Positions 11,630 through 24,900 of a stretch of DNA of 64,000 nt are shown here, one piece after another. The notes beneath the pieces were generated by a model that was given only the letters and a program-made list of their open reading frames with translations, was not told the DNA's origin and did no database searches. Each line of letters opens with the position of its first letter. Position 1 is the first letter of the stretch. A program made the position numbers and the translations under genes. The stretch is from Parapristionchus giblindavisi (Eukaryota; Nematoda; Chromadorea; Rhabditida; Diplogasteridae), in the NCBI GenBank assembly GCA_943737045.1, contig CALSFV010000493.1, forward strand, positions 26,185-90,184, given 5' to 3'.

Positions 11630-14600
11630 TCAGAGTTCCACTGTCTTTCTGTCATCCACGATGGAGATATTTTCCATGATCGAATTATTCCTAAAATTGA
11701 ACATTTGAAAAAATCTTAATCGTGTTAGTGTATAAATTCATTGGAATTGAAATCAAGAAACTATAGCATTGAAAGATTTTCTAAATGGTGAAAGATAAAT
11801 CATACTTCTGTTCGAGTCCTTTATTCTTCTCTTTTTCTTTCTTGGCAGCTGCTTTTCGACGACGATATATCTATTATGGACAATAATAATAATAATATTT
11901 CAGCACGACATATTCAAATTCAATTCCATGTTTTTCAATAATTTTATTTAAAGAATACTCTTATTGTAGTACTGATCAAAATGGGGCGAGTTGGAGTAAA
12001 GTCGGTTTATGGATGAATAAACATTTGTATTTATAAAATTTAAATGTACTGATATGATTGTATCGTCTACACAAAATATCAGAGCTCGGAGCAAAAATGA
12101 TCAACGGAATGGATCAACATCGAAAAACTGACCAGAATTGCAGCTAAAACGGCGACTCCGATTAGAATGAGAATAGGTACGATGATGATTGTGGTGAGAA
12201 TTCCTTTACTCATCTAAAAATCAATATTCAACCGATTATTACATCATCTAATTGCATAATTTTCTTGTTACATATGCGTGGAACGTTATCTATTATATAA
12301 TATTTGAATGTTTTGAATTCGGTATTTTTAGTAATAGTCGACCCTAGTCGATCATATTTTTTCTTTAACTTTTGAAACTAACAGATTCTTCGTGGTGATT
12401 ACCTGAAAAAATCATTTTACCATGAATCTTTGCAATGTGCGCAATTTCTGACTTACTGAGTGGGGCAAACTTGCTGATTTTCTCGCCACTGTCTTCTAGT
12501 TTATAGACGATATTATTGTCTTCCATCATACATTGAATCGTTGAGTCTATCACTTTCTTTTCGGCACCAACTGCGAAACCCTTCTTGCTCTGAAAAATTA
12601 GTCTCGCTCATTTTATTCACCCGTTTCTTGGGTTTAGATATAAACATCTTATAATTAAATATGCAAATTCACGTAAATTGAACCTTTAGTCGACAGATTC
12701 CATTGGCTTCTGTAGAATATTCGACATTTCCTTCGATCTTCAGACAATTGTCACAATTCATCGATATTTCAATGGCCTTATCCTGACAGTGCTTACAGAC
12801 TGGAAAATATTTTGTTTTAAGCACCGTTTGTTTTAAAATCATGTGTGAATTGGTGATTTATCGATTAAACTTACTGTAGAAAGGCGTAGTAGTTGTGGTT
12901 GGTCGAGGAGTCGTGGTTGTTTCTTTAGTAGTAATGATATGTTTGATGTAATCCGGTCTTTGATCAGCACAGATTATCCAACTTTTGTCTTCGTCGCCAA
13001 CAGAACTCGCTTCACCAATTAGACTTCCCAATTCTCTTCCTCTTTTCAAAGTGACAGATTTGCCGTTCACAATCACTTGCCAAAGTCCATTTTTGAGACA
13101 TTTTAGCTCTTTTTGTTCCGTCCATAAATCATCTTCATTAACATAGTAACTGAAAAAATTTAAATGAAGCTGAATGATAACTGAAAAGATATTCCTAAAG
13201 AACTATCATAAATCTTATTTGCGACCCTCTTTATGACCTCAGTCACTATGTCTCCCTATCTCTCATATTTTTTAGACGAAAGATAGTGTCATAGTAGCTG
13301 TTACGTAGATACGTGTTATTTTTGTATGTAATGTGCAACGTGTTTTTAATGAAATCCTTACAACATCCGAGTTCCTGAAGGACATGTAAGAGGGCGATCT
13401 TCTTCCATATTTCTTTGAACAGAACCACTTTCCAGTTTTGCCATTTCTTCCTTTATTTTAAACCAATAACGATTAAAACATATCTTTTTCTCTTTCAACA
13501 TTGTGTTTAACGGAAATCAATTTTTGAAAATCTGTGATTATAAAAAGTCTGAAAATTATATACAGTGCTTGTGCAAGTAGCGTTGAAATCATCTCTTATA
13601 GGACAATCAGTTCTGAGAGTACTGTATTCTCCACATGGAACTAAAATTACTCCATTTGGTATAGTTTTGGAATATTTTGTAACTCTAGTTAGTAAAAATG
13701 AATAAAAATAGTTCAAGTCATATCGGTAATAACACATACTTCGTTTGAGACATGTTAAAGAATCAAAAGGTTCTCCTCGAAGATCATTCCAAAGTCCACT
13801 TCTACCACAATGAATCGATGGTTTCTGGTATCTTTGCTTTTCGATATCTTCGCTAATATACAATCCTTTATCGCCAGGCTTCGAAACGTAGTAGAACTTT
13901 GATGAACACTGAAAGTTCATTGATTTATTCGAAGTTTTTTAAGAAGCAATTTTCAAAGAAGTTGAAAATCAGAGTATAAGCGACTTACGAAAAATCTCTG
14001 ACAAATCTCTGGACTCGGAGGGGTTTCACCGTTTGATTTTGCGGTGTCAATTTCTTGTTCATTGGAAGTGAAAGACTCGATCTTCGGAGCCGCGTTTCGA
14101 TTACATAGATTACCCGAACTACAAAATCTTGGCGCATTCGGCAAAGTGGTTGAGCACTTTCGACATTCTAAAAATTCAATTTTAATTACGTATTATCACA
14201 CACAAGACATCCATAATACACTATTGATCTGTATATTTTCTGTTGCCAAAAATAAAAATTCTTTCCACGAAATAACAAAAATTACTTGAAAAATAAGGAA
14301 TAAATTATACTCACTATCTGCAATGCAGGTCAGAGGCATTTTCTTGTTTCGTTCGCTTTTGAATACAATAACGTTGTTCTCATTAAACCAATTTCCTTCT
14401 CTACATTCAAGATAATCGGAGTTAGCGGAATAGGTATCATTCTTGAATCTGCAAATGTAAATATAAATAATAAAAGATGCAAAATATAAAATCTATAAAT
14501 TTAACTCATGTTTATTAATCAACTACTTTATTCTTCCAATAAAGGATATAAAATAAATATTCATACTTGATTTCTAGACCCTCACTGTCGCATGACATGC

Positions 14601-15948
14601 GATATTTCTTTGCGATCTTGTTTGGCTGAATTGTGAAAAAATAAAACCAAAAACTCCGAAAATCATAGTGAAAACTAACATGCTTGCATGTTCCTTCGCT
14701 AGCTGAACACGCGAAATCACTGAGTAGACAATCATCTACAAATATTTATTACAGCAAACGAAAAGTTAAATGAATATTTTTCCGAACATATATTATCATA
14801 TTTATAAGCTCAAAGATAAGCTCAAAGAAAAACTCAGAAAACAGCTTACTCTCAACGCATTCAGTATTCAAAATTCGATCAGTTTCCTTCTTGAAATCAA
14901 AGATCAATTCATCTTTCGAATTGAACCATCCTTCTTTAGTGCATGTCAAATCGGAATATCTGGCTGTTCCATTGACTCTGAAAAGTTATTTATAGTTTCA
15001 AAAGTTTTTGAATTGCTTGGAGCTTCCACAATTTGTAAAAAAATACAAAACTATAATACATCTATTCTCAAAAAATCTTACACAAGCATTTTTTGTACTT
15101 CACTACAAGTGAGTATATTTGATTTGTATTGATGTACACAATCTCCAGTACAATCCATAGCTGGTTTGACATAACTGCCATCACATACTAAATGAAATTT
15201 CGTTATGAAACAATTAAATAAAATTGAATTAAAATAAATTTAAAGTAAATTAAATATTTAAAAAAATGTTATAAAAAATAAAATCACTAACAATCTCTGC
15301 ACTGTACTTCTACGTGGAAGTTATTTTGAGTTCGATCAAATAACTTTGAACCATTATTTCCATAACCATTATCAGTACATTGAATTTCATCAAAACTTTC
15401 TTTCTTGTCCGTTTTGAATCTGAAAAAAAAGAAATCGAAGGATTTCTATTAGATTCGCGGTTTGGTATTCATTTGTCATATTCAAAATTGTTTTCAATTC
15501 CCGGTTTTCTTATACAGAAAAGAGTGAAATAGCTTACATTAGAATTTCAGAGTTTCCTTCACAGCTCACAATTTTGTTTTCATATTTGAACTAAAAAATC
15601 GATAATGATAATGTATCTGTTTCGTCGAAATGATCCCTACGCTATGGCACGAATGGTCAGAAGAATCACAACCAGAAATCAAGAAAGATGAATGACATTC
15701 TGAATGTATATTTATTCATTTTTTAAAGTAAATATAGAGTTGTCGTTTGGTATATATTTTACTTTAAGTATACGGTATATTTCACTTAAACCGAACATTA
15801 CGTATCATGCAATCAATACTTACTGTGTCTGCAAATCGCCGAAATTCCCGATCGTGGATTACTTGTGAAATTATGAACGACTGTATTATCCTTATTCATC
15901 CATCCATTTTTACCACAAGTTGCTGTACTGGTTTCACGATCGTTAACA
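11630..15948 (-). CDS. large modular gene, exons 76-95 (last modules, stalk, membrane anchor, tail)
   Basis: Exons: 15824-15948, 15641-15699, 15538-15590, 15292-15419, 15082-15187, 14850-14977, 14680-14735, 14567-14625, 14315-14448, 13989-14167, 13740-13908, 13564-13682, 13362-13450, 12875-13149, 12684-12799, 12457-12589, 12383-12402, 12133-12213, 11806-11870, 11630-11690. Four modules (A in exons 76, 79, 81, 84) are followed by non-repeated Cys-rich exons 85-88. Exon 89 has a CLKNGLW anchor and a Thr/Pro stalk (TTKETTTTPRPTTTTT). Exon 90 is Cys-rich (CKHCQ...CDNCLK). Exon 92 is a 20-nt microexon needed to restore phase 0. Exon 93 is the membrane helix (ILTTIIIVPILILIGVAVLA). Exons 94-95 give a basic tail (YRRRKAAAKKEKEK) ending KTVEL. 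Everything here is duplicated in reverse at 48,053-52,419. Confidence 0.8.
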
Positions 15949-18900
15949 CTGTAAAAATAATATTATATATTAGATAATGATGATCATAAACATTAATTTT
16001 ATTTTTATTTGTTTTATATTTTTGAGTAATAATTGAATAATAATTTGGAAAACTCCGTATTCCTTATAATGTTGCATGAAAATTCAGTATAAAACAACTT
16101 CAAATTGACTTACAAGAGTTGGAAATTCGCAGGACACGAGAGTTCTCGAGTTGTTTCGTCATATATAAACTGAAAGAAAATAAGTTGCTTGGACGAAGAT
16201 TCCAGATAAATTTAAATGGTACCTTAGCACATTCTTCATCATTATTTTCACATAAATCCTTGATCAAATGTTTGCTGCATGCTTAAAATCAAATATTATC
16301 TTATGTACAAAGTTTAAATGAACATACTTTTGTGGCAAGAAACATTAACATAAGCATTATCTTTGAATATGAAACGAGGCTTATTATCCGTATATCTCCA
16401 TCCCATATCGTGTTCACAAGTCAAATCAGTAAACGATTCAGCATTATTCAAACTGAAAATATTGTTTGAATAGATTTTTTTAAATGCAAAAAATCCTACA
16501 GGAGAAGATCAGTTGGATCACTACATGTTAGAAGAGTTTTGTTATCGTAAACTGCCTTAAATAATCAATATTGAATTTGTGTTGCGAAATTATTGATTAC
16601 CTTGTTGCAAGGACTCTTTTCAGTATCTTGGCAAACATCTTGTACGAACTGACCAGAACATCCTATTGAAATTATTTTACTTTAATAAAAATAGAATTTT
16701 CAAAATAAATCCTTTTTAGGCAGTCTTTAGGATTTTAGGATATTATTGAAAACATACTCGAAATGCATGAAACACTGATGCTACTCTTGGGTTTTTGTAC
16801 GAAATCATGGACCAATTCTTCGTTATCTATACTTTTCCATCCATTTTTCGAGCATTTAGCTCCAGAAAATACATTTTTGTCATTTATTCTGAAAACATTT
16901 CTCATTTTAATCAATAATTTGCTTATTAATCGATTAACCTGAGCATATAGGAATCGGGGCACGAAAGAATGTTGTTCTGTAAATAGGATTATGTATTATT
17001 TAAAGATGAAATGAAGAAAAAAACTAACCGAGTATTTGTGATTCGTGCAATTGTCAACATCACATTGTTCTTGTATGTAATCCTCGCTGCAACCTGAAAC
17101 AAATAAATAACTTAATTCCGAAGATTTTGATTTGGTCCGTAAGACATGAATATGTAATAAGCGATTTCACACCTTTATTCATCAAATGTTTAAAATACTT
17201 ACTTCTGTAACAGTATGCTTTGAATTTGTCCTGTTGAACATCGGAAATCTTATCATTTCCTACATTGTACCATCCCTTTTCTCGATCGCAACGCAAATCA
17301 GTGAACGAGACTTTTTCTTTGTCAGAAAATCTGAATTTTTAATTTAAAAATGCAAATCTATAATGAAATTATACATAAGAAGGTCATCAGGATTTCCACA
17401 AGTGAGCCTGGTTTGATCGTATATAGCCTAAAATGAGAGAATTTAGATCAAAGATCAAAGATCAGAGTTTGAAAGCATACCGGGTTACATTTGTCCGTTG
17501 ACACACAACTTCCATTTACATGCATAAATTTAGAACAAACTGAAAAAAAAGAGTTCATACCAATTCTGAAAACTTTGCTAATACCAGAAGCGCAAAACGC
17601 ATTTATCTTATTCAACTGATTATCTTTATTCGTATCAAGAATAACAGTATTTCCATCGGCCCATTTCCGTTCTTCACAAATAGCAGTCTTTCTAATGTCG
17701 TTTTGAGCACTGGAAAAATCAATAATATTCGCTTATTTTGCAAATGAAACACATTTAATTGTCGTTTCAAATGCTGGAACGTCTTTGGATGTATAATAAA
17801 TTAAAATAAATTAATATACAAACATTAAAACTGTGGATCGGTCAGAACAAGTTATTCGTGCATCCTTCGTTTGATTATTTTGACCTCTTATTTGAGGGGA
17901 GAATATGAACTGAAAATTAGATTTCAGATATTCAAAACAGCGACAAATCAAGCAAATTCATCCAATTTGAAACAATGATTGGTCTAATCTCGAAATTTTG
18001 ATTTCAAAATTCAAAATTCTGAATTACGAATTCAAAATTCTCGTCGGTAAATCATCAAAGTTTACCGATTCTTCAATAACAGTGTATAGATTGGGATCGG
18101 CAGTTTTATTCACATTTGATTCGTCACAACCTCAAAAAGAACTTGTTAGAACGATTAGACTAGCTTCAACTCCTCTACTTTTACTGGTTCATTTCAATTG
18201 CTGGAAAATTAATGAGACAACTTAGCCTACGTTTATAACAGTATGCCTCGATGTAGTGATCTCTAGGCTGAGTAAATTTGTGAATCGTAGATTGATCATG
18301 GGAATTTGTCCACTGTTGTTGGACTGGATCACATGTGGCAGAACCATCAACGGGCTTGTTGTTCAATCTGTAGTTTTATTTATATATTTATTTATTCCAT
18401 GAAATATATTTATAAGCACGTGGATTTCCGTCGTGATTAGGCGATTTGGTTTTTTTGGTTTTGTGGCAGTAGTCAATGATATAATTGATTGACAGTGAAT
18501 GACGTTTTGAGCTAGTGCATGTTTTGCACCTAATCCCCAGTTTCCGTGCCAGTTTTGGGGAAGTGAAATTAGCCAAATTTGGAGGAGACTATTCCTGGAT
18601 CTCACAAATTGAGTTTTAGAAATTTAACTTACACTAGTGAACTGTAACCATCAAGATTTCCGCATTCAAGCATTAGATTGGAATATGTCGGCGTCTGGAA
18701 GTTGTGAATATCCAGTAAAATATGTAACAATAGTTACATTAGTTTACAATAGTTACTTTTCGTAAATGTGATAAACGAAATAAATGAAAGTTACTTTACT
18801 TACTTTACATGAAGCATCGATGCACGTGTAGTTGAAGAATATATTATGACATTCTGTTAAAAAGTAAAATTAATTAAATAAATTAAATTAAATTAGGAAA

Positions 18901-21900
18901 AATTCCTAACTGTTGCGCAACAACTAAATATGTTAAAGGTTTCCTTGTGGAGGTTTATTTGGCCTCGATTTTAAGTGACACCCTGATCTAATTGAAACTC
19001 TCCGCTATGGCCACAATCTCTAGCTTCATTTTTCTGCGAGAGAAAACGCTGCCGAGACTAAAATTAGCTCGGGGAGTCTCTTTAACATATTATTGTAAAT
19101 AATCAATCAATAAACCAACTATCAACACAAGCGGACTGCAGTCCTTGAGATGCCGTTGATCGATTGGCGACCCGATTATTCTCCTTCATCCAGGCTAATT
19201 TTGAACATTGTAGTTTGCCGTCAACGATCTTACTGTCGACACTGAGATGATTAATTTTTAATTTTTTTTAAAGAACTTACAATTTTTATTTTTTAAATCG
19301 ATTAAAAAAGACCTACACGAGGGTTGTTTGAGGATCTGTGCATTGAGCGGATTTTGTCGCTGCATCATAAGAGGCCTAAAATGTTCATATTTCAATGATA
19401 GCAATGAACGATCAAACAGGATTTATATAAATTCAGGGAGAATTCATTTACCGCATAAGAGTGTCCAGTGGACATTTGGTAATTCCAGTCAATCCTATCA
19501 CAAATATCGTCCAATTTGACATTTGCACCATCGCAGCCTGAAAAAAATGTAGTTTTTAAAAGATTTATCATCACAGAAAAGAGAATATTCTCAAAGATAG
19601 TACAACTGTTATATTTTTTTAAACGAATTTCAAAGTCTAAATGAAAACAAGAATAAAACTAAACAACAAAAAAAACAGTTTAAATAGTTAAAATATAGTA
19701 ACTAGTTAAAATACTTACTATGTTTACATTCGACGTTTAAATACTTACTGGGTTTACATTCGACGGGAATAAACTCAGTCAAGGGTTCATCAAACGAGTA
19801 AATGATTTCGCCTTCATCTCCCATATATCCTTTCGTGTCATCGCACTTAATATCGGCATACGAATTTGTGTGATTTAATCTGAAATCAATCGATAATTGT
19901 CATTTTGACGGTGTAAAACCAACGATATTGTCATTTCTGGGTTATCGCACTGCATTGAACCTCCGAGCGTGTACTTGGTCTGAAAAAAATGCGAGACAGT
20001 AACTGGTAAAGGTGTACTTTTTTTAACTGCGCTTAGTAAATTCAAATTTCTCAAATCTGAGAAAGTCGCTGTGTCGTATTTTCACGCTGTAAAGTCAAGA
20101 GTCAGTCTCACTTACCCGAGGACAAATAATGGGATCGGGGCAAGATAAGAAGATGGGATTGCATTCTAAACAAGCAAATTTACAATAATTTCTAATTCTA
20201 GATTGCAATTTTACTTGATTCACAAGACGCAGAAATCTTGTCAGAGGTTCTATTTCTTGGGATAACTGTATTTCCGAAAGTCCACCCTTGTTTCGAGCAT
20301 TTCAGATCTCCGAGAACAGGCATATCGTTGGCTCTGAAAAAAGTATAAATAAAGTTCTCAATCGAAGCATAATAAATTCTAAATATTTCATTCGCAATAT
20401 ATGTGACATACACTAGTGATGTCGATTTATCAGGACAGCTCAGAATGTTATTTTCGTACTGAAATGTAAATGTATCAGTCAATTTTTTTATTATAAATCA
20501 TACCTTATGACATGTAGCACCATTTTTCTTACAATCGGCAATTATATTTGACGAAGGACAACCTAAGCATACAAATCAATTAAAAATCAATAAAACTAGT
20601 CAATAATCAATGAAATCAATCAATAATGTTACAAACTTGAAATGCATGAAAGATTCATATGTACATCCGTATCCTTCGAGATACTAAAGATAGATCGGCC
20701 ATGCTCCGAAATCCATCCTTTTGAGTGATCGCATTGAGCTTTGTATAAAGTTTGACCTTGTCCGTGAATCCTAATATGTCAACAATGTAAAAATGTTATT
20801 CTTATTGTCAATTATCTTACACTAGAGCTTCTTCAGGATTCTTGCACTGTACGAATTTGCCAAATTCGTAACCGGTCTGTAACTTGACATTAATTTAATT
20901 TTAATTCATTAAGCATACAGTAGAATTGGTCGAATCTTGTACGAACATTGCATCGCATCCTGAACATCAAATTTATTTTAGTTATATGTATTTTAATAAA
21001 AATAGTTCGGCAATAGAAAAATAAACGTACTACTCAGACAAATCGCTTCGACATTCGTTCTGCGCTTAGCAATGAAATCATATAAAAAAGTCGTTCCATG
21101 TCTCCATCCAGTCTTACTGCATGTTGCAAAATCCGTTTCGATCTTGTTGAGCCTGAAGTTAGTATATTCTCAAATTTTTCAAATTAAAAAAAAATCAATA
21201 AACTTACATGAGCCTGTGCTTATCGTCACATGTTAATTTATCACCGATCTTGTACGTGAACTGAAATTCAAATTTGAGTAGTTAGATTTTTTGTCTTTTT
21301 TGTCTTTTTTCCTGTTTTCTGTTTTCTGAGAATTTCTGAGATGATTTATTGGAAAGCTTCAAAAATAAAAATAAATAAATAAATTCACCGAATTGCATCC
21401 GTTCTTATTGTTGACGCAAGTGTCGTTGACTTGACTTACATCGCAGCCTACAAATGTATTTTTGCATTTTTCATTCGTTTAAAACTTCATTTAAAAGCTA
21501 GTCAACTAACTTATATGGCAGTGTGCCTTGACTTTAAAATCATCAACTTTTCCTTTTCCGGAAAATGAGAATCGATCTCCACGATTGAAATTACTCCATC
21601 CAATATAAGGATCACATTTAATATCATCGAAAGACTCTTTGCCATTAAAACTGAAAGTTTTGAAAATTAAGCTTTAATATCTTTGATTATGCTTTAACGA
21701 TTACGGATTTCAGTTTTAAATGCTTTAAAAAACATACATCAATAAATGATCCGGATGAACACATGTCAGATTGGAATTGAATGAATAAACAGCCTAAAAA
21801 AAGAGAAAAAGCTAAAACTAAAATATTTATCAAGCAATTAACAAACATCAGCACAAGGTTTGTCCTTAACGGGATCGCACTTCAAATCGATAAACATTGG

Positions 21901-24900
21901 ATCACATTCTGAATAACAAAATAAACTAGTAAAGAAATGTGCGATGATATCTTTATACGATCAACTCTGGCGATTTTGTCTCTCAGACAAAGAAAGTGAG
22001 AGAGTATTACAAGAGAGGAAGATTAAATGTTTATATGTTCCGAATGGTTATTCATAAAGGTTTGTTTAAATATTCCAAAAGTGCTTACTTGAGAAACAAG
22101 CAGCATTTATCGTATCATTGATACTATTTCTATTAGAAAGTATACTCGATCCTCGTCCCCAATTTTTCTTGGAACATTGAACTTTGTCGCTGTTCATCGG
22201 CTGATCATTAACACTAAAATAAATAGAATTGAATTAAAATTATTCAAAATTAAAATTAATAACATACTAGAGGAAGTGCGCTGAGGGACATTTGAGCTCA
22301 TTTGTGCCTTCCAGTTTAGCCTATAATTTTGAGTTATTCAATAATCAATAATCAGCATATATTCGCAACCTCTACGCAGCCTGCTCGACCGTTGCAAACA
22401 TTGTTAACTACGTACTGCTCACAACCTGAAAAAAATAAAATTAAACTATTAAAATTCTTATAATGAGGACTCGAAAAAACATACTTGAAATACAGGAAAC
22501 ATTGATTCGAATAGAGGAATGCTTCTTGAAGTCAACAAGAGCCGTATGCTTAGTAGCTCTTTCCCATCCTTTTATCTTATCACATTTAGCATCATCCAGT
22601 GTACTTTTTCCATTGATACTGAACAAAATCAATTTTAGCGGGTATTAAATCAACAAAATATATACTTGAGCATCAAATGGGACGGGCAGACCAGCTTGTC
22701 AGAGGTATACGTCTGCAAAAATATCCGAATTATCATAAAATAAGAAGTACGCATACTGGCTTCTCGGCTTCGATTGAATTAGTGTAGGTGATGAAACGGT
22801 TATCGCAGTCTGCAACGTTTATGGATTTAAGACATTTTTCAACTTAATAAAAAAACAATATTGTCCAATTTTAAGATGGTTTACTCGATTCGCATTTGAA
22901 GATCAGCGTTTTCTTTGGTTCATTCGCAAATGAAAATAGTTTGTCTCCTTTATCATCAGTCCATCCGTTCAAATCACATTTCACATTTTCAGGTTCATAT
23001 TTTCCATCGACACTGAAATTAAATTGCACACAGAGTGTACAACATAGTACCGCCAAGTGTTACCACTCCAAACAATTGATTCTTTCTACCCAATTCGCTA
23101 TTGATGATGGGTTGAATACCCGAAATCTCTGACCCATAAACTAGATAACCATACTCTTCAAAAACTGTGGCATAACTAAACCCAACGCTATCATACTGTC
23201 TACTCCACCAAATAGTTTGGTACTTTTGTCAACGATAGAAAATTGCATGATAAATGTAGCTAGTTTAACATTCCTTACACAAGTTTATAGCCTTCCTTGC
23301 ATGTGAGAACGTTATTCGTGTAGTCGTACTAAAATAAATAAATAAATAAAATAAAATAATTTAAAATAATTTTTTTTCATTTAAATGAAATCTTACATTG
23401 TTTCCGGACAAGCGTTTTGCGTTGCATACTGAAATGGATCAAATTGTCTAATATTCTAGTAGAGTTACACATCTTTTATGGAAAAAAGATACCGTCTAGA
23501 CAATAAGTATCAATATAAAGATGATCTCCTTTTCCCCATCCTTTTGAATTGCACGAAATACTCGACGTTGAGGTTAGACTATCGTGAATTCTACAAGATT
23601 ATCGTTCACTAATATAATGAATATCACATCTTATATTTTTAACTTTAATGAGCGTTCAAACTTATACGTATAAATTATAAACAACTCCTTGAAATTACTA
23701 CAAAAGTAAGTTGTTATCTGATGTTTATGATGCGATGATCATAGCATCGAAACGTTATAGATAAATAAAGATTTATTCAAAAAATCTGGCACTCAACCAG
23801 TGTTGTATAATTATTTCTTTTAGGATTAAAAAAATGAATATTAATTCTATAAAAAACTAACACTAAGAGATGGTTTAGCTTTTGGTTACAACCGATCACG
23901 CCTTTAGAATATGTCGACTGCAAATATCAATGAATTTAATTGAATTAATTGACAAAATTTGGCAAATATTCAAAAGCGGGATTATTATTTTTATATCCAA
24001 CATTAATTTACATTTCTAACATTATTGTTGCAAGCAAAATATAACTTTGCTAACCTCCGTGCAACATTGCTTATCAGAACAACTCGTTGTGGTCAAATCC
24101 TTAGTGCATTCTGAGAATGGAAAAGTTAAATTAAAAAAAAGGAAAATTAAGTATTTTTCAATCAAAAAAATGTAACTAACCGTTACTACAATAAATGGAC
24201 ATGTTTGAATGCCTATCGGTCCTTGACACTTTCACTTCTCCGTGGATTGTCCATCCATCCTTAGTACATGTTGGAGCGTCTTTAAAGGGTTTGCCTGCTA
24301 CCCTGAAAGCAACTAGTAAAGTAACTACAGTAGCTAGTAAAAATCTTACCAGTAAATCGGATATTCTTTCTTGCACGACATCCTGTAACTTTTCTTCGAA
24401 TCATAATCAGCCTGAAATTTGACAGTTTAAAAATAAATTATAAAAATTGTTCTGATTATCGATAAAAGCTCACGGCAACAGCGAAATCGACTGTAGTGGA
24501 AGGTTTAGGGAAGAAACTCTCGTGGCAAGCTAAATATATGTAATGATAAAATGATTACTATCATTTTTCTCTAAAAATATGTTCGCCCTTTTTTTAGAAT
24601 TTCAAAGAATTTTTTTTCAATACGTCGAAAATATAAAAAAAAAGATATTTAAAATAAAAGTAAATAAAATTACTGCTATGACAATGAGCATTGACAATGG
24701 ACTTATTATGTGGCACAACAGCCTTTCCATTCTGCATCCATCCTTTATCATTATCACATACAAGATCAGTGTATTCAACATTTTCAAGCCTGTCAATCAA
24801 TATTTTTGAAAATTATTTAAAATTAAATTAAAATTAAAATTATTAAAAAAATCATACATAAGTTGATGGACTGGATCGGCACATTTGAGCCGTTTATTGG

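Larger units (their letters stand above)
10486..16173. repeat. arm 1 of the large inverted duplication
   Basis: Reverse complement of 47,833-53,560. The coding part (11,630-16,169) is nearly identical base for base; the outer part (10,486-11,550) differs by many substitutions, an (AAT)n tract present only here, and a deletion in the TTL remnant. The arms are separated by about 31.7 kb. The inner edge lies inside exon 75 of the large modular gene; the outer edge abuts the truncated MITE at 10,480. Confidence 0.9.

Noticed and set aside
13246..13428. 60-aa ORF that differs by one residue between arms
   Set aside because: It is in a frame not used by exon 88; the real change is synonymous.
12858..16962. 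Sushi/CCP modules
   Set aside because: C-x3-GW recalls the third CCP cysteine, but the next cysteine is 20-27 residues away instead of about 6, and the four-Cys CCP order is absent.
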